Shown: piece by piece, positions 1-8,270 of the stretch
Position numbering within the stretch: position 1 is the stretch's first letter
Layout of the letters: each line of letters begins with the position of its first letter
Assembly (NCBI GenBank): GCA_017462915.1
Contig: JAFTQG010000011.1
Location: forward strand, 1 to 40,168
Length of the DNA: 40,168 nucleotides
Origin: Prevotella sp.
GTDB taxonomy: Bacteria > Bacteroidota > Bacteroidia > Bacteroidales > Bacteroidaceae
Reading direction: 5' to 3'
Notes under the pieces: model-generated
Databases searched by the model: none
Seen by the model: only the letters and a program-made list of their open reading frames with translations
Told to the model about the DNA's origin: nothing
Translations under genes and position numbers: made by a program

Positions 1-110
1 CCATTTCGTCGAAGGCATAGCGGGCTATGTCGAGACGGAACGGGAAGCAAGACAGCGAAGAGAAAGGCGAAACGAACGAAAAGACCATATAACAATAACA
101 GAATATTACT
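1..110. repeat. Possible truncated copy of the MITE-like element
   Basis: Positions 16-29 carry the dyad CATAGCGGGCTATG (6-bp arms, 2-nt centre), which occurs again at 39888-39901 inside the MITE-like element near the other end of the window. The flanking bases are loosely alike (GAAG before the dyad, purine-rich AAGGCG-type sequence after it). The terminal inverted repeat of the family is not visible here, so this is a degenerate or edge-truncated copy at best. The rest of 1-367 shows no gene; it holds only the direct repeat and terminator at 245-307. Confidence 0.35.
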
Positions 111-244
111 GTATGTCGGTCTAATGACCGATTTGGGTTTAATTGTCAGCAACGGGCCGAGACGTGTTCCTGATGAATATGGCCGCTCAGGGGAGTTGCA
201 GTAACAGGGACTGTGGGACCAGTAGATGTAGTTGGGACAGCCGG

Positions 245-307
245 ACAGCCTGCAACAAAAATATGCCGTGGGTTTCATGAACCCACGGCATATAAATAAT
301 GTGTTTT
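245..307. repeat. 63-bp direct repeat, left copy, flanking the Abi gene
   Basis: This stretch matches 1579-1641 at 62 of 63 positions in the same orientation. The two copies bracket a 1.3-kb interval that holds only the Abi gene and a MITE-like element. Each copy contains the same perfect 12-bp hairpin. Confidence 0.85.
253..291 (-). terminator. Rho-independent terminator of the Abi gene
   Basis: A 12-bp perfect stem (263-274 pairing with 280-291, loop TCATG) is followed on the minus strand by ATTTTTGTTG (262-253). It lies about 80 nt past the Abi stop codon. It is a near-identical copy of the pectate lyase terminator at 1587-1625. Confidence 0.75.
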
Positions 308-367
308 TATAACTGGTACTCTTCTGTATAGATTAGGGTATTATGATAGTTCTCGTCTCATATTGTC

Positions 368-1258
368 TTATGCCCAAAGAGCATTTGTTTTCCATTTTTC
401 AGGGAATCCCATTGCACTTGTATCAATCTGAGGATATTTTGCAAGTAATTTCTTGAAACGTGAGGAAAAGGTATTGTTGGGGTTTATGGTTTGCAGAAAA
501 TATAATATGATAGATAGCATATAATATACCCTTTTTGTATCAGCGGGAATAGGTATGAAAGGCAATGTTGTACGCCTCGGCACGATGGCATTGATGCTGA
601 GTCTTCTGTTCCAAAGGCGGCTATGGTGTGCACAGATATTACGGATATAGACGATGGAGTGAAGCCATGATTCCATAACAGAGTCTGATAGACCATAGAA
701 TTTGGCTACCTGACGACGAGAATGTCCTGCATTAAGCCATTTGTACATCATTGATAATGTTCCAAATGAACTCACCTCAAATGTCATCCATGTTGGAGGG
801 AAATGGTTCGTGTAGTTGCGTGAAAACTCGGTTATGGTGTCATCATCACTTCGACGAAGCTCTTCTTGCAGCTTTCTCAATAAAAGCGAATGGCGGCCTG
901 CATCACGGAAATTTGTTGTATCTTCAAACCAGTAGATTCCGGCAGAGTTTCCCATGGTTAGAGACAGCTGTGTACGGATAGATATTTCTATTTTCTCCAA
1001 TTCAGAGCAGATTATCTTTCTGAGTTCGGAATCAAACTTATAAATGTTGTAGGCATTCTCAAATGTTGTGCCAGTTTTGAACTGTCGACTGTTCTGTTGT
1101 CTGAAAGGCTTAAGGTAGCTCTTCATCCTGAACATACTGATATTTTGCAACAGATGGTGAGCCCGTTCTTCATCTTGGAAGAATAAGCCTTCTGATTTCA
1201 AAAGGCGGATCTGTTCCTTTTCTGAAATCTGCGGTTGGTTGTAGGAGCGTGATACCAT
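368..1258 (-). CDS. Abi family protein (Abi_2/AbiD-AbiF type, HEPN-like)
   Basis: The 296-residue protein matches the Abi_2 family of abortive infection proteins in length and architecture (recognised by eye, no search run). Family-like features are an N-terminal helical region beginning SEKEQIRLLKSEGL, the segment YKFDSELRKIICSELEKIEI (about residues 73-92), and an R-x4-H motif at R206-H211 (RNICAH) inside RNICAHHSRLWNR, the signature of HEPN ribonuclease domains. From the family one would infer a single-gene phage defence toxin that cleaves RNA after infection; nothing here proves activity. There is no signal peptide. It is monocistronic, with its own promoter (1327-1358) and terminator (253-291). 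It stands alone between 63-bp direct repeats, which suggests a cassette gained independently of the neighbouring pectin locus. Confidence 0.8.
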   Translation of the reverse strand: MVSRSYNQPQISEKEQIRLLKSEGLFFQDEERAHHLLQNISMFRMKSYLKPFRQQNSRQFKTGTTFENAYNIYKFDSELRKIICSELEKIEISIRTQLSLTMGNSAGIYWFEDTTNFRDAGRHSLLLRKLQEELRRSDDDTITEFSRNYTNHFPPTWMTFEVSSFGTLSMMYKWLNAGHSRRQVAKFYGLSDSVMESWLHSIVYIRNICAHHSRLWNRRLSINAIVPRRTTLPFIPIPADTKRVYYMLSIILYFLQTINPNNTFSSRFKKLLAKYPQIDTSAMGFPEKWKTNALWA

Positions 1259-1326
1259 TATTTCAAAAGAAAAAACTTACCCTGAGCGCGCTGTTCTTAT
1301 GGGAAGCGGGGTAAGTATGTTGTTGC

Positions 1327-1358
1327 AAAGGTAGTGATAATTTCTCAAATCACCAAAT
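1327..1358 (-). promoter_or_regulatory. Bacteroidota-type promoter of the Abi gene
   Basis: Read on the minus strand, TTTG (1358-1355) is followed after exactly 20 nt by TACCTTTG (1334-1327), a good match to the -33 TTTG / -7 TAnnTTTG consensus. The start codon at 1258 lies about 60 nt downstream of the predicted start site. Confidence 0.7.
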
Positions 1359-1425
1359 TTTCAGGCGATTAATTCATATCTGTGGATTTCATGTGCTTGA
1401 TTTACTGGAATGGCAGGGAATTTTA

Positions 1426-1538
1426 TAAGTAAGTCAACAAAATTAACCGATACAATCTATAACGAAATGAGTAGCAAAACCTTGTATGTATAAAACGTAA
1501 TTGTTTTATACTATACATTAATTTTATTGACTTACTTA
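1426..1538. mobile_element. 113-bp MITE-like element
   Basis: Terminal inverted repeats of 21 bp (1426-1446 and 1518-1538) match at 20 of 21 positions; the core is AAGTAAGTCAACAAAATTAA. There is no coding capacity. Its reverse complement aligns with the outer parts of the 199-bp element at 39812-40010 but lacks that element's centre, so it is an internally deleted relative in opposite orientation. No convincing target-site duplication was seen. It sits upstream of the Abi gene, inside the 63-bp repeat bracket. Confidence 0.7.
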
Positions 1539-1578
1539 GTTGAAATAATCGTGACTGTAGAAAGTCGGGATAGAAAAA

Positions 1579-1641
1579 ACAGCCTGCAACAAAAATATGC
1601 CGTGGGTTTCATGAACCCACGGCATATAAGTAATGTGTTTT
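1579..1641. repeat. 63-bp direct repeat, right copy
   Basis: This is the partner of 245-307 with one mismatch. It lies immediately downstream of the pectate lyase gene that ends at 1665, so this copy is probably the resident one and the left copy came with duplication or insertion. Confidence 0.85.
1587..1625 (-). terminator. Rho-independent terminator of the pectate lyase gene
   Basis: A perfect 12-bp stem (1597-1608 with 1614-1625) is followed by ATTTTTGTTG on the minus strand, 40 nt past the stop codon of the 1665-3689 gene. Confidence 0.8.
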
Positions 1642-1664
1642 CCTTAGACTATATAGTATTTTGA

Positions 1665-2239
1665 TTATTGCGCTACATGCTTCTTTCCGTCCTTTATGTA
1701 GAGCTGTCCTTTGAGAGGGGCGGCAATCCTGCGGCCGGAGATGTCGTACATAGCGCCGCTGTCGAGTGTTACCGTCTCGATGTCGCTGATGCCTGTGCCT
1801 GCAGAGCGTGTGACGATGAGCTTTGTCACGGTAGCTGTTGTGCCTCCTGAGCGCACGAGCCAGAGTTCGTCATAATCGTTTGCGAGAGTGTAGGTCTGGT
1901 CTGTGGCGGTCTTGCCCTCTGCTACATTGGCGAACGGCTGGAAGGTATGAATCTCTTCCTCCACACGATCTGCCTGTATTCCGGCAGTAGCCTTTGCGAG
2001 CACTACGGTAGTGAGAATCTTTGTGTCGTACTTGGCGTCTGATGTCTTCACATTGATAGTGCCTGCCACGGTGAATATGTCACCAGTCTTGAAGCCTCCT
2101 GCGACTTTCAGGATGATGCCGTTGTCGTATCCGGCTGTACCGGAGTAGAAGCCGTTCTTTATGGCTATTTCGGTAGCAGACATTGTCGTCGTGCCGCTTG
2201 CCGTGATGCCGTCGGTGCTTACAGGGAAGTTGATCTGTG
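1665..2239. repeat. Duplicated 3' gene segment (copy 1 of 2)
   Basis: About 575 bp encoding the C-terminal module and tail of this lyase is closely similar, in direct orientation, to 3951-4540 of the adjacent lyase gene. Similarity ends at the start of the module, just after the Asp/Pro linker. Copy 2 has a short extra stretch after the NGF motif. A domain duplication or gene conversion between neighbours explains it. Confidence 0.8.
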
Positions 2240-3689
2240 CAGCCTCCGGCTTTGGATCCGGTGTCGGGTCTGGATCAGGGTCTGGCGTCCCGGAAGGAGT
2301 TACGGTGTTGCCGTTTTCGTCATAGACCTTCTCCGTCACGGTGCCGGATGCGCTCTGATATGAGCGCTGGTTGTTCACGGCTGTCATGTATTCGTCCTTG
2401 TCGGCAGCTGGTATGGCGTCGGCGTATGTCTTCCATATCTCTATCTTTCCTGCTCCGGAGTATTTCTCGCATACGGCAGGGACATCCATGGCCTTGTCGT
2501 GGCTGTTGAGGAAGTATCCGCTCCATGTGTCTGTAGGCACCCATGTGCCGTCTATGCCCGACGTGAACTCTTTGTCGTACTTGGCAGGAGCGTTGACGTA
2601 TGTCACTCCTGCACCTTTTATTACACGCGTGCAGTTGTCATACACTATGCCGTAGCCCTCTGCTGTATTGATTTTCACAACACCTCCTCCGTCGGGCAAT
2701 ATCGGAGCCTTGCTGTCTTTGAAGTAGCTGGCGTCGGCATATCCCACGGACTTCGTGCGCAGGTCCCATCCATCGGCACAGTTGTTGACATAGTTGTTCG
2801 CATAATGGACATTGCCGCCACGCTGTAAGGGGAGGCGTGAACCCTCTATGTTGTGGAAATAGTTATGATGGGCAGTGATTGTGCGTGCGTTATCGAACAC
2901 GTCGCTGTCTCCCTTTCCCCAGAGGCAAGCCTTGTCGTGGTCATGGAAGTAGTTGTAGGAGAGGGTAATCCACTGTACGTTGTTCTTGCAGTCTACAAGT
3001 CCGTCGTAGCGGTCCTTGTTGGCGGCGTTGCCGTTGAAGAACTCGCAGTGGTCTATCCATACATGCGAGCCGCCGTTGGTATTCGCACTGATGGCATCGG
3101 CCTGCATACCTATGCAGTCAGGGTCTCCGACCTCTACCTGCTTGCCGTTGCGCCATGCGACAATCTTGTTCTCGCCCGATTTGAGGATAGGCGCGCCTAC
3201 CATTGTGAAGCGGCAGTTGCGGATGATGACATTGTGCACGCCCTGCATCACGAATGTTATGCGTGAGAACAGTGGAGCCTTGCCTGTCTGCGGATTGGTT
3301 ATGCCGATGAGGGTCTTGTTGTCGGCTATCATGATACGCTCGCCGTATGTCGTCTCCTGTCCCGATGCTCCACTCTGGTCGTCAAGGAGATGTCCGCTGT
3401 TTATATCGTCAACGTAGCATTTCATGCCGGTCGTGATGTCTTTGTCCACGAGTATGATGTATGGCTTGCTCGACTGGAGATAGGCCTGCAGTTCGGAGAA
3501 GTTGCTGGCATAGACAGTCTTGCCGCCCTGACCGCCGGTTGTGCCTCCGGCGTGATACCATTGTGTCCCGGCTGTTCCCTCGTATGCGGCGAAGCCGTCG
3601 ATGCCGAAGTTCCTGCCGTCTGTCTCTTGTGAGGAGGCTGTGCCGGTGATGGAAGCCAGCACAGCGAGTATGGATAATATTCTTTTCAT
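1665..3689 (-). CDS. Secreted PL1 pectate lyase with C-terminal beta module
   Basis: This 674-residue protein has a signal peptide (about residues 1-20, ending TGTASS) and a polysaccharide lyase family 1 right-handed beta-helix over about residues 30-360. Family landmarks are WIDHCEF, the YDGLVDC segment, and RLPLQR at 285-290, which fits the PL1 R-x-P-x-x-R motif whose first Arg acts as catalytic base. It should cleave alpha-1,4-galacturonan by beta-elimination, outside the cell or on its surface. An Asp/Pro-rich linker (PDPDPDPTPDPKP) leads to a beta-rich module of about 140 residues and a tail with YDISGRRI and IKDGKK, probably a sorting signal. The module and tail are nearly the same as those of the neighbouring lyase at 3951-7466. 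No promoter was found in the 260 nt upstream, so co-transcription or a non-canonical promoter is possible. Confidence 0.9.
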   Translation of the reverse strand: MKRILSILAVLASITGTASSQETDGRNFGIDGFAAYEGTAGTQWYHAGGTTGGQGGKTVYASNFSELQAYLQSSKPYIILVDKDITTGMKCYVDDINSGHLLDDQSGASGQETTYGERIMIADNKTLIGITNPQTGKAPLFSRITFVMQGVHNVIIRNCRFTMVGAPILKSGENKIVAWRNGKQVEVGDPDCIGMQADAISANTNGGSHVWIDHCEFFNGNAANKDRYDGLVDCKNNVQWITLSYNYFHDHDKACLWGKGDSDVFDNARTITAHHNYFHNIEGSRLPLQRGGNVHYANNYVNNCADGWDLRTKSVGYADASYFKDSKAPILPDGGGVVKINTAEGYGIVYDNCTRVIKGAGVTYVNAPAKYDKEFTSGIDGTWVPTDTWSGYFLNSHDKAMDVPAVCEKYSGAGKIEIWKTYADAIPAADKDEYMTAVNNQRSYQSASGTVTEKVYDENGNTVTPSGTPDPDPDPTPDPKPEAAQINFPVSTDGITASGTTTMSATEIAIKNGFYSGTAGYDNGIILKVAGGFKTGDIFTVAGTINVKTSDAKYDTKILTTVVLAKATAGIQADRVEEEIHTFQPFANVAEGKTATDQTYTLANDYDELWLVRSGGTTATVTKLIVTRSAGTGISDIETVTLDSGAMYDISGRRIAAPLKGQLYIKDGKKHVAQ

Positions 3690-3879
3690 TTGGTTTATGG
3701 TTGTAGGTGTTAGGTATTTGTTTTTTGTACTTTACTTATAGCATAAAGGCAAGCGACGGATATATAATATAGTGTGTAGAAAAGATGTTTCTGCAATGGA
3801 ATCCATTTGTATGGAAGTTTTCCTTGCAATAGAAAACAGTGTGTGGATAGAGAGATATGCGCCGCTTGCCTAAGATGCA

Positions 3880-3925
3880 ATTCGGGCATGTCGTGGAAGT
3901 CTGGTTTCCACAGACATGCCCGAAT
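3880..3925 (-). terminator. Large hairpin downstream of the second pectate lyase
   Basis: ATTCGGGCATGT (3880-3891) pairs over 12 bp with 3914-3925, and the inner GTGGAA/TTCCAC extends the stem. It lies 26 nt past the stop codon at 3951. The sequence after it on the minus strand is not U-rich, so it may stabilise the 3' end or attenuate transcription rather than terminate fully. The remainder of 3690-3950 shows nothing else. Confidence 0.5.
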
Positions 3926-3950
3926 GTATTTGAAAATCAGTTTATCTTGC

Positions 3951-6900
3951 TTATTCTCCGATATACTTCTTTCCGCCCTTTATGTAGAGCTGACCCTTGA
4001 CAGGAGCAGCAATCTTGCGGCCGGAAATGTCGTACATCGCCTCGGTGTCAAGGACGATGGTCTCGATGTCGCTGATGCCTGTGCCTGTAGAGCGTGTGAC
4101 GATGAGCTTTGTCACGATAGCCTTTGTGCCGCCGGAGCGCACGAGCCATAGTTCGTCGTAGTCGTTCACGAGAGTGTAGGTCTGGTCTGTGGCAGTCTTG
4201 CCTTCAGCTGTATTGGCGAACGGCTGGAAGGTGTAAATCTCTTCCTCGACAGTCTCTGCCTTGATGCCTGCTGTGGCTTTGGCGAGCATTACGGTAGTGA
4301 GAATCTTTGTATCGTACTTGGCGTCAGATGTCTTCACGTTTATAGTACCTGCAACGGTTACTACATCGCCAGCCTTGAATCCTCCTTCAACCTTCATGAT
4401 GATGCCGTTGTCATACTTGTTCTCAGCCTCTGTAGTTCCCTTTGAGAAGAAGCCGTTGGCGAAGGTGATTTCAGTGGCAGACATTGTTGTCGTGCCGCTT
4501 GCGGTGATGCCGTCAGTGCTTACAGGGAAGTTGATCTGTGTAGCAGGTGTCGGGTCTGGGTCGACTGGATCAGGGTCTGTCGTACCTCCAGCTTTCTGGA
4601 AGATGACGAGGTAGAGGTTGATGGCGTCGACCTTTGTGATTGTGTAGGTTGTGCCCTGCTTGCCTTCGAATGTGTAGCTTCCCTCTGCGTCTGTTGTCTG
4701 TGTCGTGCCGTCAAGATTGAATCTCTTTCCAGCCTCTCCGAACTTCAGGATGACATTGCAGTCTGAAGTAGGAGTTACCTTGATGCTTGTGCTTGACTCC
4801 ATCTTCACACAGTCGGTGTATGTTGTGCCGTTGTATGTCACGGAGCCTTTGCTGTTGGAATAGTTGCCAGTAACGACTACATTTGGCATAGAAGGAGACT
4901 TTGTGCTCTGGATGAAGTAGCATATTTCCTCCTGTGGCAGAGTAGCAGGATCGCTGCCCTTGACGATATTGAAAGTATAGGTCTTCGTTGTCGTCTCGTT
5001 CTCGGCAACGATAGTGAATGTGGCTGTAGCAGTCTTGCCTGCTGCCGGTGCTGCGATAGAGTAGGTGTTTTCAGCCTTCTCTGTTGCTCCGGTAACGCTC
5101 TTTATGGTAGCCTTCTCGGCTGGAGTCACGACTACAGTGTACTCTGTCTCTGTAGCGTCGAAAGCTACATTGCGGGTATAAGAGCCCACGGTTACTATGT
5201 CTTCTCCGTCAATGGTGAACGAAGCTGTAGCGTCCTTGCTCTTCTCATCTTCGGCAGGGTCTCCGCTGTCGCCGCCACCCTCACCAGGCTTGGCAATCTT
5301 TATGCCCTGGATGTTGAGGCCGCCTGTAGTAGTGTTTGTGATACGGATGTATTTGCATGGCTTTTCAGGAGTTACGGAAAGTTCCTTGATGCCCTTATTT
5401 CCATTGTATGTAGTGAGCTTTGTGAATGTTGTGCCGTCGTCGCTTGTCTGTATTTCGCCAGCAAATGAGCCTGTACGCACAAGGTATAGGGACAAGGACT
5501 GGATGCCGTCAGCCCAGTAGAATGTTGCTGTACCAGTGTTCTTGGCAATCTGCAGTGAACCGACTTTGTCTGAATAGACTGTGCCGTCGCCGCCTGCTAT
5601 GTTCTTGGTTGTCTGGAATTGAGAACCAGCATCGAGAGTGATTGTGCCGTCTGCTATGAGTGCATTGGTTGCGTCTGCGTTGTCTGCGATGGTCCAGAAG
5701 TAGTCGGAAGAAGAGCCGATGACATATTCTCCGCTTGTTATTGTGCCGCCACCGCCGCCGTATGAAGGAACATAACCCTCATTTACATCAGGGTCGATGC
5801 CCTTGCCGTCGCCGCCGTCTACAGTAGAAGATGCACCGCCGTTAGAAATCTCACTGCCGTCAGCAAAACCTATAAGAGTAGACTTGTAGTTTATGATGGC
5901 ATTCTTGAGGTCGGCTATCACGCCGTAGTTCTCGTCCTGTGTGGAGTTGTTGAAAGTCCACTTGAAGTCGCCCTGCTCGCAGCGTCCTGCCAGTTTCTGT
6001 ATTGTGGCGCGTGCTGCCTCAGGAGCTTCCACAGCACTTGCAGGGACAGCCTTGCGGGCCTCTGCGTCAGCAGTGTTGTTGTATGAAGTGCCTCCCGAGA
6101 ATGCTGTTGCGCTGACAGCCTCGTCGCGGTTCTGTGCCAGCACTGCGTCCCATTTGCCGTCTGTCTGTGAACCGTCATAATACTGTATCTTGCGCTCTCC
6201 CTTTATGAAGTTGTTGAAAGCCTTGTTCACACCGCCCGGTTCGCCGGAGAATGTGCCGTCGCCTTCTGCGTCAGTACCCTGCTTGGAGATGAGGAGAGGA
6301 TATTTGCAGTTGCGGAAATAGTTGTTCTCCACGAATGACGAACCGCCGCATGTCACGCCGACACCGTACTTTGACACGCCGTCATAGTAGTTGTTGTAGA
6401 CATGGTAGAAAGCTGTGCGGATACGTGGATGGCGTGAGTCTGAGTGGTCAAACCAGTTGTGGTGGTATGTCATCCAGCAGTCTGTTGTCTCGCTCTTCAT
6501 GCCGCCGAGTGAGCATTTGCCTGAGTCGAAGAAGTGGTTGTAGGATACTGTAATATGGCTTGACTTTCCTTTGATGTCGACTGTGCCGTCGCCCTTTGCC
6601 TGATCAGCATCGCCGCCTGTGCCTCCATAGAAGAAGTCCATGTTGTGGATCCAGATGTTCTTGTTGTCAGTGTCAATAGACAGGCAGTCGTCCATGCAGA
6701 GCATGATGGCGAAGTTGCGGAACTCCACTGACGAGATTCTGCCACAAAGGATGCCGAAACCGTGGATGGCAGCGTCGTTGCCGATGCCCTCTATGGTGAT
6801 GTTTGCGCTGTAGGCACTGCTTTTGCCCTTTATCTGCAGACCTTCCGCGCTTGAACCGAAGGCATCCATGTCTGCGGCTTTTACAGTGCCGACGATACGG

Positions 6901-7466
6901 ATGGCGAGAGGACGTGTCTCAAGACCCTTCTCAAACGCTGCGATGATGTTCTGGAGACCTGTGCGTGTCTCTTCACCCTTGGTAGATGTTGTAATAGGGA
7001 GCGAAACGGTCTTCGCGTTGTTTGCGGTGACATAGATGACACGTGCGTTGGACTTCAGAGTGCCGTCGTTGTTGTATGCGCCGACGCCTTCGCTCCTGTT
7101 GTAGTGCGCGAAGCCGTTGCGGTCGTGTGCAATGACGTTGAGTGCTGATGTCTCCATTGCCTTGCTCTCGTCGGCTTTGCCTCCGATGACAGGGACAATC
7201 TTCATGACATAGCTTCCTGCCTTGAGGCCGACGGCATCAGCACGGAAATATCCTGGATACTGGCGCACAAGCTCCTCGTCGAGCTGGGTGTATGTGCCGC
7301 CCTGCGGCTTGATGAATACTTGGTAGCCGGAAGCTCCGCTCACAGCTTCCCATTTTGCATAGGCGGCTTCAAACCAGCCGCTCTGTGCTGTGACAGCTGC
7401 CTTTGCCGCTACAGACACGATGAGTGCCAGAGCCGTGAGGGCAAGATACTGTAAAAATCTTCTCAT
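3951..7466 (-). CDS. Large multidomain secreted PL1 pectate lyase
   Basis: This 1171-residue protein has a signal peptide (about residues 1-23) followed by a fibronectin III-like domain (about 24-115; AKWEAVSGASGYQVFI is typical). A PL1 beta-helix covers about 140-480, with WIHNMDFF, GDGTVDIKG, and RHPRIR at 345-350 fitting the catalytic R-x-P-x-x-R motif. After a helical stretch and a Gly-rich linker come several beta domains (about 580-975) of the kind that bind carbohydrate or act as spacers. The last 195 residues repeat the C-terminal module of the 1665-3689 lyase and end with YDISGRKI and IKGGKK. The role is extracellular depolymerisation of homogalacturonan; the extra modules suggest anchoring to plant cell wall. 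A TAnnTTTG box at 7607-7614 and a pair of direct repeats in the predicted leader (7559-7594) suggest dedicated control. Confidence 0.88.
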   Translation of the reverse strand: MRRFLQYLALTALALIVSVAAKAAVTAQSGWFEAAYAKWEAVSGASGYQVFIKPQGGTYTQLDEELVRQYPGYFRADAVGLKAGSYVMKIVPVIGGKADESKAMETSALNVIAHDRNGFAHYNRSEGVGAYNNDGTLKSNARVIYVTANNAKTVSLPITTSTKGEETRTGLQNIIAAFEKGLETRPLAIRIVGTVKAADMDAFGSSAEGLQIKGKSSAYSANITIEGIGNDAAIHGFGILCGRISSVEFRNFAIMLCMDDCLSIDTDNKNIWIHNMDFFYGGTGGDADQAKGDGTVDIKGKSSHITVSYNHFFDSGKCSLGGMKSETTDCWMTYHHNWFDHSDSRHPRIRTAFYHVYNNYYDGVSKYGVGVTCGGSSFVENNYFRNCKYPLLISKQGTDAEGDGTFSGEPGGVNKAFNNFIKGERKIQYYDGSQTDGKWDAVLAQNRDEAVSATAFSGGTSYNNTADAEARKAVPASAVEAPEAARATIQKLAGRCEQGDFKWTFNNSTQDENYGVIADLKNAIINYKSTLIGFADGSEISNGGASSTVDGGDGKGIDPDVNEGYVPSYGGGGGTITSGEYVIGSSSDYFWTIADNADATNALIADGTITLDAGSQFQTTKNIAGGDGTVYSDKVGSLQIAKNTGTATFYWADGIQSLSLYLVRTGSFAGEIQTSDDGTTFTKLTTYNGNKGIKELSVTPEKPCKYIRITNTTTGGLNIQGIKIAKPGEGGGDSGDPAEDEKSKDATASFTIDGEDIVTVGSYTRNVAFDATETEYTVVVTPAEKATIKSVTGATEKAENTYSIAAPAAGKTATATFTIVAENETTTKTYTFNIVKGSDPATLPQEEICYFIQSTKSPSMPNVVVTGNYSNSKGSVTYNGTTYTDCVKMESSTSIKVTPTSDCNVILKFGEAGKRFNLDGTTQTTDAEGSYTFEGKQGTTYTITKVDAINLYLVIFQKAGGTTDPDPVDPDPTPATQINFPVSTDGITASGTTTMSATEITFANGFFSKGTTEAENKYDNGIIMKVEGGFKAGDVVTVAGTINVKTSDAKYDTKILTTVMLAKATAGIKAETVEEEIYTFQPFANTAEGKTATDQTYTLVNDYDELWLVRSGGTKAIVTKLIVTRSTGTGISDIETIVLDTEAMYDISGRKIAAPVKGQLYIKGGKKYIGE

Positions 7467-7558
7467 TTGTTTTTAGGATTTTAGTTAATGTTTGGAAATA
7501 TAGTGTGTTGTTTGATGCGCATTACCTATGTATCTCACATTAGCGGACATTTTTTTAT

Positions 7559-7594
7559 TGTTAACGCACACAGACTTGCTGTTAACGCACACAG
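7559..7594. promoter_or_regulatory. Pair of 15-bp direct repeats in the pectate lyase leader
   Basis: TGTTAACGCACACAG occurs twice, at 7559-7573 and 7580-7594, exactly 21 bp apart (two helical turns). The pair starts about 13 nt downstream of the minus-strand -7 box and ends about 90 nt before the start codon. The spacing suits a dimeric regulator on one face of DNA. The position, at or after the predicted transcription start, fits a repressor or an RNA-level element better than an activator site. Confidence 0.55.
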
Positions 7595-7606
7595 TAGAAT
7601 CAACCG

Positions 7607-7614
7607 CAAAGTTA
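7607..7614 (-). promoter_or_regulatory. -7 box of the large pectate lyase gene
   Basis: The minus strand reads TAACTTTG, a perfect TAnnTTTG, about 140 nt before the start codon at 7466. No clear -33 TTTG is present at the usual distance, which would fit a regulator-dependent promoter. Confidence 0.5.
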
Positions 7615-7716
7615 CATCAGTATTGAATTATATAAAAATTTTCAAACGGAAATTAACTTTTTTTGCACAAAAACGATGGTTGTAGTGTGTGCAAAACACT
7701 ATAAAACAGTGGTTTT

Positions 7717-7823
7717 GTGGTTATACGGTTATGCGGTTGTGATAGCCGATATAGCCGTAATAGAAGCTATAGATATTATAGCATAACCACATAACCGCAT
7801 GACCGTACCGAACCGTACGGCCG
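7717..7823. repeat. Palindromic intergenic repeat, copy A
   Basis: A left arm of GGTTATACGGTTATGCGGTT and a right arm running AACCACATAACCGCATGACC are imperfect inverted copies. They enclose 9-bp units of the form ATAGCCGNA that decay into ATAGNNNNN repeats. The element lies between the lyase promoter and the tRNA-Arg gene. It belongs to a family of six in this window. Confidence 0.75.
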
Positions 7824-7853
7824 TGAACGGAAATCCACTTTTTCATGTATTTA

Positions 7854-7885
7854 TTTGTATGTTTGAAGAAAAAGCATTACCTTTG
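7854..7885 (+). promoter_or_regulatory. Promoter of tRNA-Arg
   Basis: TTTG (7854-7857), a 20-nt spacer and TACCTTTG (7878-7885) match the Bacteroidota consensus. The tRNA begins 52 nt after the -7 box. Confidence 0.7.
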
Positions 7886-7937
7886 CAGGGCAAAAGTCTT
7901 GATATGGCGGTATATCGCTGTACAGGCGAGGAATGCT

Positions 7938-8009
7938 GGCTTTGTAGTTCAATGGATAGAACAGCCCTCTCCTACAGGGCAGATCTGAGTTCGATTCTCA
8001 GCGGAGCTA
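7938..8009 (+). tRNA. tRNA-Arg (anticodon CCU)
   Basis: All four arms fold. The D stem is GTTC/GAAC. The anticodon stem is GCCCT/AGGGC around loop CTCCTAC with anticodon CCT, which reads AGG. The T stem is CTGAG/CTCAG around TTCGATT. The acceptor stem GGCTTTG/CGGAGCT includes G-U pairs, with discriminator A at 8009. CCA is not encoded. The variable loop is a short 4 nt. The gene has its own promoter and terminator, and it lies on the opposite strand to the pectin genes on either side. Confidence 0.9.
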
Positions 8010-8012
8010 CGA

Positions 8013-8055
8013 CAATGGCGTGGATACTCTTCGGAGTTTTCACGCCATTGCTTTT
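8013..8055 (+). terminator. Terminator of tRNA-Arg
   Basis: CAATGGCGTG (8013-8022) pairs perfectly with 8041-8050. An inner ACTC-TTCG-GAGT hairpin carries a UUCG-type tetraloop, and CTTTTAT follows. It starts three bases after the mature tRNA end. The interval 8056-8270 beyond it is AT-rich, with nothing recognised. Confidence 0.85.
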
Positions 8056-8270
8056 ATATTCAGCCATACGAAGGATGCATGTACAATTAGGCCTACAATT
8101 ATAGAATGTCTGCCATGAGATAATAGAGAGGAATGAAGGATATCTTCATTTTATATAATGAGCCAGATGGATTTCTGATTATCGTGATAAGGATTTCATC
8201 CGTTCTAATCTATGGCAGCGTTTTCATCCTGTTTTTTGCATATTAGGCCAATATATATAATAGTAAAACA

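Noticed and set aside
7938-8009. tRNA-Arg as attachment site of an integrated element driven by the 14697-15659 recombinase
   Set aside because: No second copy of the tRNA 3' end was seen in the window, and the recombinase fits a local invertase better.
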